Source of the DNA: DASUGC01 sp035606665
GTDB taxonomy: Bacteria; Acidobacteriota; Vicinamibacteria; Vicinamibacterales; SCN-69-37
NCBI GenBank assembly: GCA_035606665.1
Contig: DATNEY010000026.1
Coordinates: 248,001 to 312,000 of the forward strand
Direction: 5' to 3'
DNA length: 64,000 nt
In this document: piece after piece, positions 9,503 through 15,860 of the stretch
How positions within the stretch are numbered: the stretch's first letter is position 1
Layout: each line of letters begins with the position of its first letter
Program-made: the position numbers and the translations under genes
Notes under the pieces: model-generated
The model's input: the letters and a program-made list of their open reading frames with translations, nothing else
The model's database searches: none
Told to the model about the DNA's origin: nothing

Positions 9503-10216
9503 ATGAAAAGAGTCAGGCGGTCGTGGTCGCACGCGCTGGCATTCCTTGCCGGTGCCGGCGTGACGAGTGCGCTGATCTGGAGCATCCAGAACGCTCCGGC
9601 GCGTCTGCAGGCGCGGCTCGCGGACGACTGCGGTCCCCTCGCGACCGAGGCCGAGGCACGCGGGGGCGTTCCGCGCGAGCAGCCGTCCGCAAAAGGACGA
9701 GACGATGAGCCGATCCGAACGAGCCGCAGCACTGCTGTGATGCCGGTGATTGGCGCGGACTCGCTCGCTGATCTCCACTCGCGTGCGCTCATGCTGCCCG
9801 TGAAGGGCATGAAGGTCGATGACCTGCAGGAGTCATTCGACGACAAGCGCGGCGAGGGCCGGCGGCACGAGGCGATCGACATCCTGGCCCCGCGCAACAC
9901 GCCCGTGCTCGCCGTCGAGGACGGCACCATCGCGCGGCTCTTCACGAGCAAGGCGGGCGGCCTGACTGTCTATCAGTTCGATCCCGCGTCCCGCTATGCC
10001 TACTACTACGCGCATCTGGAGCGATACGCTCCAGGACTGACCGGCGGCGCCGAGGTCCGGCGTGGCCAGCTGCTCGGGTTTGTCGGAACGTCCGGCAACG
10101 CTCCACCCGACACCCCGCACCTGCACTTCGCGATCTACAGGCTCAACGACAAGAAGCAATGGTGGCAGGGCACGCCGATCGATCCGTACATGGTGCTTCG
10201 AAAGGCAGGCAGGTAA
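9503..10216 (+). CDS. M23 family metallopeptidase
   Basis: 237 residues. The N-terminal anchor is MKRVRRSWSHALAFLAGAG followed by a short hydrophobic stretch. The C-terminal M23 domain has the zinc ligands HEAID (about 122-126) and HLHF (about 209-212), with YYYAHLERY between them. It is a likely peptidoglycan endopeptidase or amidase-activator type protein in the periplasm. It probably forms an operon with the upstream L,D-transpeptidase, which suggests coordinated wall remodelling. It ends at a short tandem repeat. Confidence 0.9.
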   Translation: MKRVRRSWSHALAFLAGAGVTSALIWSIQNAPARLQARLADDCGPLATEAEARGGVPREQPSAKGRDDEPIRTSRSTAVMPVIGADSLADLHSRALMLPVKGMKVDDLQESFDDKRGEGRRHEAIDILAPRNTPVLAVEDGTIARLFTSKAGGLTVYQFDPASRYAYYYAHLERYAPGLTGGAEVRRGQLLGFVGTSGNAPPDTPHLHFAIYRLNDKKQWWQGTPIDPYMVLRKAGR

Positions 10217-10262
10217 CGACGGGTAACGACGGGTGACGACAGGTAACGACAGGTGACGAGGC
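10209..10262. repeat. Short tandem repeat, (TAACGACGGG)-type units
   Basis: Five degenerate units of about 10 bases built on GTAACGACGGG and GTGACGACAGG overlap the stop of the M23 gene and run into the gap before the ORF6N gene. The same units recur at 13964-14009. Confidence 0.85.
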
Positions 10263-10418
10263 GGGCTGAACAGTCCTGTCAGCACCCGGTTTGACGATTC
10301 TCCAATGCGATTCCTCGAAAGCTTTGGAGAAACTCCATCGTCGCAAGACCCGCACTTCGGTTTGCAGCCGCGCGAGTTCGGCACCGCGCTTGCAGTAGAT
10401 CGGCCACGGCAACGCATC

Positions 10419-10949
10419 ATGGCCAATCGACCATCCATCGTGCCGGGCCAGATCGAACATGCCATTCTTCGCATCCGCGGGCTCAATGTGATTCTCGACA
10501 CTGAGTTGGCTGGGTTGTACGGAGTTGAGACAAAGGTGCTGAATCAGGCCGTCAGGCGCAATATCAAGCGCTTCCCGTCTGACTTCATGTTCCAGCTCGC
10601 TCCAACCGAGGCGGCGGAGGGTTTAAGGTCACAATTTGTGACCTTAAACGCTGGCCGTGGGTCGCATCGAAAATATGCTCCCTACGCCTTCACCGAGCAA
10701 GGCGTCGCCATGCTCTCGTCCGTTCTCCGGAGCCCTCGCGCCATCGCGGTGAACATCGAGATCATGCGTGCCTTTGTCCAGCTGCGCCGTATGCTCGACT
10801 CCAACGCCGAACTCGCCCGCAAGCTCGCAGATCTGGAGCGGAAGTACGACGGCAAGTTCAGCGTCGTCTTCGAGGCCATCAGGCAGCTGATGGCGCCGCC
10901 TGCGGCGCCACGCCGGGAGATTGGTTTTCGCGGGAAACGCCCCATGTGA
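10419..10949 (+). CDS. ORF6N-domain protein
   Basis: 176 residues from ATG 10419 (MANRPSIVPGQIEHAILRIR). Residues about 8-95 are an ORF6N domain: IRGLNVILDTELAGLYGVET, NIKRFPSDFMFQL and the YAFTEQGVAML signature, followed by a helical tail with a coiled-coil-like region. ORF6N/KilA-N proteins are DNA-binding antirepressor-like proteins of phage and mobile origin, but they are also common as solitary chromosomal genes. No phage genes surround it. It is bordered upstream by a short tandem repeat and downstream by a 36-base imperfect hairpin, so it may have arrived as cargo; that is inference. An earlier ATG at 10305 is possible but gives an unlikely N-terminus. Confidence 0.85.
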   Translation: MANRPSIVPGQIEHAILRIRGLNVILDTELAGLYGVETKVLNQAVRRNIKRFPSDFMFQLAPTEAAEGLRSQFVTLNAGRGSHRKYAPYAFTEQGVAMLSSVLRSPRAIAVNIEIMRAFVQLRRMLDSNAELARKLADLERKYDGKFSVVFEAIRQLMAPPAAPRREIGFRGKRPM

Positions 10950-10969
10950 TTCCACGATTCCGAATCAAT

Positions 10970-11005
10970 GGGTCAATGACCCCAGGAGTGAGGGGTCATT
11001 GGCCC
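10970..11005. repeat. Interspersed GGGTCAATGACCCC inverted repeat (GGGTCAnTGGCCC family)
   Basis: The arms GGGTCAATGACCCC (10970-10983) and GGGGTCATTGGCCC (10992-11005) pair with one mismatch around an 8-base loop. The sequence after the hairpin, with CAGATCCC about 20 bases on, is shared with the copy at 14569-14625, so the repeat unit is longer than the hairpin. Confidence 0.75.
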
Positions 11006-11136
11006 AGAAACGCACAGAATCAGATCCCGCGGCGGCGCCTCGATCGCTCCACAAGCGCGTCGGCCGGCGGCCGACAACGATCGTAGTAACCGGGCGCTTC
11101 GAGCGGCGCCCTCCAAACCGCATACACTTGCTCCGC

Positions 11137-11300
11137 ATGTCACTCCCCGCGGGCACCAAACTCGGCACGTACGAAATTATTTCTCCTCTCGGCGCAGGCG
11201 GCATGAGCGCCTGCGGCCGGGCGAGCGCGCGAAGCGCGTCGAGCCCTCCAGGCGTGGGGGTGGGGCCCCACGCAACTTCTAGAAGAGGACGGCCGAGCCC
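11137..11300 (+). pseudogene. Truncated 5' end of a Ser/Thr protein kinase gene
   Basis: From ATG 11137 the frame reads MSLPAGTKLGTYEIISPLGA and then GGM, closely matching the first 23 residues of the intact kinase that starts at 11301. After GGM the similarity stops: GEVYRARD is missing and the frame runs through an unrelated GC-rich segment (about 11205-11285) into the next gene. The catalytic domain is absent, so it cannot be a kinase. It is probably the remnant of a tandem kinase duplication that was deleted or interrupted. Confidence 0.7.
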
Positions 11301-13967
11301 ATGCCGCTAGCCGCAGGTACACGTCTCGGTTCTTTCGAAATCATCTCGGCTCTCGGCGCTGGCGGCATGGGCGAGGTTTATCGCGCCCGCGACGCGAAGC
11401 TGAATCGCGAGGTCGCCATCAAGGTCCTGCCCGAGCGGCTGGCGCAGGATCCGGCGGCGCTGGCGCGATTCGAGCGCGAGGCGCATGCGGTTGCGGCGCT
11501 TTCGCATCCGAACATCCTGGCGATCTTTGATTTCGGCACTTCGACTCCTGGTGACTCTCAGAGTCGCTCAGTGCAGGGCACGCCGGCGATCACCTACGCG
11601 GTCACCGAGCTGCTCGAGGGTACGACGCTCCGCCAGCGTTTGTCCGACGGAGCGCTGCCCGTCCGCAAGGCCATAGACTTCGCGGTCCACATCGTCCGCG
11701 GTATCGCCGCTGCCCACGAGCGTGGCATCGTCCATCGGGATCTCAAGCCCGAGAACATCTTCATTACCAATGATGGCGCGGTGAAGATCCTCGACTTTGG
11801 CCTTGCCAAGAGCGCCGGACCTGAAAGCCAGGCCGGCGCCGCGCCAACTGCGATGCAGACGCAGATGGCGGACACGACGCCCGGCATGGTCCTCGGGACT
11901 GTCGGCTACATGTCTCCCGAACAAGTCCGCGGCCTCGCACTCGATCACCGCACGGACATCTTCTCGTTCGGCGCGATCTTCTACGAGATGCTGACCGGGC
12001 AGCGCGCGTTCCGCGGCGACTCGCACGTGGAGACGATGAATGCGATCCTGAAAGAAGATCCGCCGGAGTTCAGCGCGGTCACGGCGAACGTGCCGGGCGC
12101 GCTGGAGCGCGTGATCCGGCGGTGTCTCGAGAAGCTGCCGTCCGATCGGTTCCACTCGGCCCACGACCTCGCGATCTCGCTCGAGGCGTTTTCGGGCGCG
12201 TCGACGTCGAGCGGAGTCCACACGGGGTCAATGGCCCACCTACAGGGGTCAGCGGCCCACCAGGCGCTCCACGACGTTCCTGCGCGCAGCAAGACAATGC
12301 CGCTCGTGATCGCAGGCGTCGTCATCGCGGCCAGCGCCGCGGCCTTCTTCGCCGGCCGCTTCACGTCGCAGCCGGAGCCGCCCAGCCAGCCGGACATGAG
12401 GCGCCTGACGTACCGCCGCGGACCCGTGATGTCGGCCCGCATGTCGAAAGACGGCACCACCTTCGTGTACTCGGCGGCGTGGGAGGGCACTCCGCGCCAG
12501 GTCTACGCAGCACGCAGCGACACGACGGAATCGCTATCGCTCCCGTATCTGGATGCCGATGTCGTGTCGGTTTCAGCCAAGGGCGACCTCGCCATCATCC
12601 AGAAGCGGCGCAACATCACCGGCTACTCACGACCGGGGACGCTGGCACGCGCGACGATGACCGGCGGCGCGTCGCGGGATGTCCTTGAAGACGTGCAGGA
12701 TGCGGACTGGCTGCCCGACGGCTCCAACCTCGCCGTTTCCCGCGTCGTAGACGGCAAATACCAGCTCGAGTTTCCGATCGGCAAGGTCCTCTACAAGACC
12801 GACGGCTGGATCAGCCACGTGCGCGTGTCGCCGGACGGTCAGAAGATCGCGTTTCTGGATCAGCCGATCATCGGAGACGACCGCGGCACGCTGTCGATCG
12901 TCGATGGCGCGGGCAAGAAGTTTTCGATGTCCATCAACTGCGAGAGCACGCAGGGAATGGCGTGGCTGCCGTCGGGGAAGGAAGTCTGGTTCAGCTGCGC
13001 TGCGAATGGCCTGTCGCGCGCGGTGATGGCCGGCGCGATGGACGGCACCGTGCGCACGGTGCTTCGCGTGCCAGGCAGCCTGTATCTCGGAGACGTCGGC
13101 GCCGACGGCTCGGTGCTCGTCTCGCACGACAACGAACGCATGGCGGTGGTCGGGCTGCCGCCCGGCGAAACGCGCGAGCGTGATATTTCGTGGCTCGACT
13201 GGACGCAGGCCAGCATGCTCTCCGAAGACGGCCGCACGCTGCTGATCACCGAAGCGGGCGAGGGCGGCGGCAAAGGGTACAGCACATTCATTCGGAAGAC
13301 CGACGGATCGCCGGCGGTCCGCCTGGGGAAGGGACTCGGGCTCGCGATGTCGGCCGACGGCAAATGGGTGATCGCACAGAACATCGACACGTCGCCCGAG
13401 CAGCTCGTGCTGATGCCGACGGGCGCCGGCGAAGCACGCGCGCTCACGCAGGACGACATCACGCACGTCAGTGCGCGATTCCTTCCCGACGGCAAACGCT
13501 TCATCTTCAATGGATACAAGCCCGGGAAGCCGCCTCGCACGTGGATTCAGCCGCTCTCTGGTGGCGCGGCCCTACCAGTCACACCCGAGGGCGTCGTGAC
13601 CGGACAACTGGTTCCGGACGGCACCAAGGTGATGGCGCGCGACGCGGACGGCCAGCGCAAACTCTTTCCCATCGATCCGCCCGGTGGCGCGCCGGAGCCG
13701 ATCAAGTTTCTCGAAGCTGCCGAGGGCGTACTCCGCATCATCGACGCGCACACCGTGTTCGTTCGTCGTCAGGGGCCGAATGGCACCATTCTGGTTAGCC
13801 GGCTGGATCTGGCCACAGGCACACGGACGCCGGTCAGAACGATCATCCCGCCACAGGAGGCGCTCACCACGGGCTGCACAGTGCTGGTTTCGGCCGACGG
13901 CAGCTCGTACACGTGCAACTTCACGGCAACAAACTCGGACTTATTTCTCGTCAAAGGACTCAGGTAA
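11301..13967 (+). CDS. Ser/Thr protein kinase with C-terminal TolB-like beta-propeller
   Basis: 888 residues. The N-terminal kinase domain is complete: P-loop GAGGMGEVY (19-27), Lys41 in VAIKVL, HRDLKPEN (about 151-158), DFG (about 168) and GTVGYMSPEQ. A linker (about 305-330) contains two GGGTCAnnGGCCC repeat copies that encode GSMAH and GSAAH. One transmembrane helix follows (about 334-352), then an extracytoplasmic propeller with repeated SPDG/SADG-type turns (WLPDGSNLAVS, RVSPDGQKIAFLD, FLPDGKRFIFNG). The layout suggests a membrane receptor kinase that senses an envelope ligand and phosphorylates Ser/Thr targets inside. The type is common in Acidobacteria. The same-strand NTF2-like gene follows after a short tandem repeat. 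Confidence 0.93.
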   Translation: MPLAAGTRLGSFEIISALGAGGMGEVYRARDAKLNREVAIKVLPERLAQDPAALARFEREAHAVAALSHPNILAIFDFGTSTPGDSQSRSVQGTPAITYAVTELLEGTTLRQRLSDGALPVRKAIDFAVHIVRGIAAAHERGIVHRDLKPENIFITNDGAVKILDFGLAKSAGPESQAGAAPTAMQTQMADTTPGMVLGTVGYMSPEQVRGLALDHRTDIFSFGAIFYEMLTGQRAFRGDSHVETMNAILKEDPPEFSAVTANVPGALERVIRRCLEKLPSDRFHSAHDLAISLEAFSGASTSSGVHTGSMAHLQGSAAHQALHDVPARSKTMPLVIAGVVIAASAAAFFAGRFTSQPEPPSQPDMRRLTYRRGPVMSARMSKDGTTFVYSAAWEGTPRQVYAARSDTTESLSLPYLDADVVSVSAKGDLAIIQKRRNITGYSRPGTLARATMTGGASRDVLEDVQDADWLPDGSNLAVSRVVDGKYQLEFPIGKVLYKTDGWISHVRVSPDGQKIAFLDQPIIGDDRGTLSIVDGAGKKFSMSINCESTQGMAWLPSGKEVWFSCAANGLSRAVMAGAMDGTVRTVLRVPGSLYLGDVGADGSVLVSHDNERMAVVGLPPGETRERDISWLDWTQASMLSEDGRTLLITEAGEGGGKGYSTFIRKTDGSPAVRLGKGLGLAMSADGKWVIAQNIDTSPEQLVLMPTGAGEARALTQDDITHVSARFLPDGKRFIFNGYKPGKPPRTWIQPLSGGAALPVTPEGVVTGQLVPDGTKVMARDADGQRKLFPIDPPGGAPEPIKFLEAAEGVLRIIDAHTVFVRRQGPNGTILVSRLDLATGTRTPVRTIIPPQEALTTGCTVLVSADGSSYTCNFTATNSDLFLVKGLR
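12224..12261 (+). repeat. Two direct copies of the GGGTCAnnGGCCC repeat inside the kinase gene
   Basis: GGGGTCAATGGCCCACC (12224-12240) and GGGGTCAGCGGCCCACC (12245-12261) lie in frame in the kinase linker. The same core occurs in two intergenic hairpins and three other genes of the window. Confidence 0.8.
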
Positions 13968-14009
13968 CGACGGGTGACGACAAGTGATGACGGGTAACGA
14001 CAGGCAGGA
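13964..14009. repeat. Short tandem repeat, (TAACGACGGG)-type units
   Basis: Units built on GTAACGACGGGTGACGAC overlap the kinase stop codon and reach the ribosome-binding site of the next gene. They closely resemble the repeat at 10209-10262. Confidence 0.8.
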
Positions 14010-14016
14010 GGCACTG

Positions 14017-14496
14017 ATGAAGACAGCACTACTCGCGTCGTTCGTTGTGGCGCTTGGTGTGGCGGCGGCGATGCCGATCGCTGCGGACCAGGCCAGTAGA
14101 GGGACGAGCCCGATCGCGAAGGGATTCGATCGCGCTGGCGTCGAAGCGGCGGCGCTGGACTACGTCGAGGGTCTGTATAACGCCGACCCGTCGCGCATCG
14201 AGCGCAGTGTCCATCCGCAGCTCACCAAGCGCGGCTTCTGGCGTGATTCTCCCACCGCGCCCTGGGGCGCGCAGGAAACGATGACCTACGACCAGCTCGT
14301 CGCGCTCGCGAAGACCTGGAACGCCAAGAAGAATCGCGACCTCTCGATCAAGAAGGTGGAAATCCTGGACGTTGCTGATCAGACCGCCAGCGCGAAGGTG
14401 ACCGCGATGTGGGGCATCGACTATCTGCAGCTCGCCAAGTACGAGGGCCGCTGGAAGATCATCAACATCCTCTGGCAGGCGCACCCGGCGAAGTAG
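14017..14496 (+). CDS. Exported NTF2-like protein (putative lumazine-binding family)
   Basis: 159 residues from ATG 14017, set by a GCAGGAGG ribosome-binding site eight bases upstream. There is a signal peptide (MKTALLASFVVALGVAAAMPIAA). Residues about 45-159 match the NTF2-like 'putative lumazine-binding' family: VEAAALDYVEGLYNADPSRIERSVHP early, a central YDQLVALAKTW helix, and the final strands AKVTAMWGIDYLQLAKYEGRWKIINILW. The family name is historical and ligand binding is unproven. It follows the receptor kinase on the same strand. Confidence 0.8.
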   Translation: MKTALLASFVVALGVAAAMPIAADQASRGTSPIAKGFDRAGVEAAALDYVEGLYNADPSRIERSVHPQLTKRGFWRDSPTAPWGAQETMTYDQLVALAKTWNAKKNRDLSIKKVEILDVADQTASAKVTAMWGIDYLQLAKYEGRWKIINILWQAHPAK

Positions 14497-14568
14497 CGCT
14501 TGGGCGCGCGCGACTGGCGGCCGTGGGGCCCCCAGGAGCCCCGCGGGATGTCGCGATCGGCATTTGCC

Positions 14569-14625
14569 GGGCCAATGGCCTAGTTGCACAGGGGTCATTG
14601 GCCCAGATTCCGAAGAAACAGATCC
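14569..14625. repeat. Interspersed GGGTCATTGGCCC repeat, intergenic copy
   Basis: GGGCCAATGGCC (14569-14580) pairs with GGGGTCATTGGCCC (14591-14604) around a 10-base loop, and CAGATCCC follows, as at 10970-11030. The element lies between the NTF2-like gene and the 3' end of the small minus-strand gene. Confidence 0.7.
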
Positions 14626-14634
14626 CCGCGTTGG

Positions 14635-14805
14635 CTACTCGCGATACCAGACGACAATCACGCCCTTGGAGTGGTCTTCCGACATCGATATGTTGATGAT
14701 TCGGTCAGGCCCTTTCGCGGTTGCGAACGCGGCCGCTTCCGCGCAAAGTTTCTCCCACGATTTCATCGAACTCTTGAACACCTCGAACTTGACCTCGATC
14801 TGCAT
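14635..14805 (-). CDS. Small conserved-looking protein, 56 residues (Cse60-like?)
   Basis: ATG at 14805-14803 is preceded by a strong GGAGG five bases away, and the frame runs 56 codons to TAG at 14637-14635. The protein starts MQIEVKFEVFKSSMKSWEKL and ends SKGVIVVWYRE, an alternating beta-alpha-beta pattern. This resembles very small single-domain proteins such as the Cse60/DUF2758 type, but I cannot confirm the family. The strong ribosome-binding site and the compact amphipathic pattern support a real gene. It is divergent from hicA, with 104 bases between the starts. Confidence 0.65.
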   Translation of the reverse strand: MQIEVKFEVFKSSMKSWEKLCAEAAAFATAKGPDRIINISMSEDHSKGVIVVWYRE

Positions 14806-14909
14806 TTAGCCTCCAATCCGGCTGACGAATGATACGGGCCGCAGGACCTTCGCGACGATACGGCCTTTTCTTGCGGTGAGTCGGCATCCTCGTTGCACTT
14901 GCTGGGGTC

Positions 14910-15113
14910 GTGAAAGTCCGCGACGTACTCCGAGTGCTGAGGGACGATGGTTGGGAGCAGCTCAGACAATCACGAAGTCACCGACATTTTGCGCATTCGA
15001 CGAAACCGGGCATCGTCACTGTCGCAGGCGCCGAGGGTAGTGAAGTTCCCACCGGTACTCTGAGGGGTATCTACCGGCAGGCTGGGCTAGACTGGAAGGC
15101 GAGACGGCAATGA
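14910..15113 (+). CDS. hicA: HicA-family toxin (mRNA interferase)
   Basis: 67 residues from GTG 14910. It has the compact dsRBD-like HicA fold: MKVRDVLRVLRDDGWEQLRQ, SHRHF carrying the likely catalytic His, a short strand, then PTGTLRGIYRQAGL. HicA toxins cleave mRNA and tmRNA in the cytoplasm when free of their antitoxin. Its last four bases overlap the hicB start (ATGA), typical of this pair. All expected motifs are present, so it is probably intact. Confidence 0.9.
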   Translation: MKVRDVLRVLRDDGWEQLRQSRSHRHFAHSTKPGIVTVAGAEGSEVPTGTLRGIYRQAGLDWKARRQ

Positions 15114-15328
15114 GATACGCGGTTGTGATCGAAAGGGGTGCGACCAGTTTTGGTGCAACTGTCCCCGACCTGCCTGGATGCTTTGCCGTTGGCGAGTCCA
15201 GGGAGGAGGTCGAGCGCCTGATTCAGGAAGCGATCACGGAACACCTGGCGCTTCTTCGCTCTCAGGGGCGCCAGATTCCGGAACCTCGGTCATCGACGGC
15301 CGAAGTTGAAATCGAACAGGCGAAGTAG
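15110..15328 (+). CDS. hicB: HicB-family antitoxin
   Basis: 72 residues. The partial RNase H-like HicB fold is clear: MRYAVVIERGATSFGATVPDLPGCFAVGES, then the helix EVERLIQEAITEHLALLRSQG and a PEP-type tail. There is no separate C-terminal DNA-binding domain, so it belongs to the short HicB class. It binds and neutralises HicA, and its gene overlaps hicA by four bases in the toxin-first order usual for this family. Confidence 0.92.
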   Translation: MRYAVVIERGATSFGATVPDLPGCFAVGESREEVERLIQEAITEHLALLRSQGRQIPEPRSSTAEVEIEQAK

Positions 15329-15338
15329 CTCCTTGCCC

Positions 15339-15803
15339 ATGCCCACGCCACCGGGCATTTCTCGACGGCATCGCTGGTTCATCGGCGTCATGGTCGCGCT
15401 GCTCGTCGCGCCGATGCTGCTGCTCTGGTCGCCACTGCCGCTGCCCGTCACGGCTCTTCTCGTAATCCTTGCGCTTCCGGCGCTGCTGATCTGGATCTCG
15501 GCTGGGCAGTCCTGGGTGTGGGCCGCCGGACCACCTCGTCCGCCCGACGCTGTCGGTGAAGCCCGGCGCGTCGGGCGACGCATCATGGTGCTGAATTTCG
15601 TCGTGCTTCTTTCAATCGAGGTCGTCTCCTGGGCCTTCGGCGCGCGTCAGGAAAAGACCGCGACCGAAGCGTTGATCAAGGCCGCCTTCACCGGAGCGAT
15701 CATGGCGTTTGGGTCGGGGAAGATGGCCGAGTACCTCTGGTCGCGGCGCCCGGCGGATGCGCCCGTGCCGTGGCTGTTCCGTATCTGGCCTCTCAGAGAC
15801 TGA
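15339..15803 (+). CDS. Hypothetical membrane protein
   Basis: 154 residues from ATG 15339. Three or four transmembrane segments are visible: WFIGVMVALLVAPMLLLW, TALLVILALPALLIWI, IMVLNFVVLLSIEVVSWAF and a weaker AAFTGAIMAFGSGKMAEYLW. The loops are basic on the presumed inner side. No family is recognised. It follows hicB by 10 bases on the same strand, but no functional link is evident. Confidence 0.65.
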   Translation: MPTPPGISRRHRWFIGVMVALLVAPMLLLWSPLPLPVTALLVILALPALLIWISAGQSWVWAAGPPRPPDAVGEARRVGRRIMVLNFVVLLSIEVVSWAFGARQEKTATEALIKAAFTGAIMAFGSGKMAEYLWSRRPADAPVPWLFRIWPLRD

Positions 15804-15860
15804 CGGAGAAGACGACTCGCGACTGAGTTCCACTTACACTACGCACTTCGGAGGCCCCTC

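Noticed and set aside
10419..10949. A prophage around the ORF6N gene
   Set aside because: No integrase, capsid, tail or lysis genes; the neighbours are ordinary chromosomal genes.
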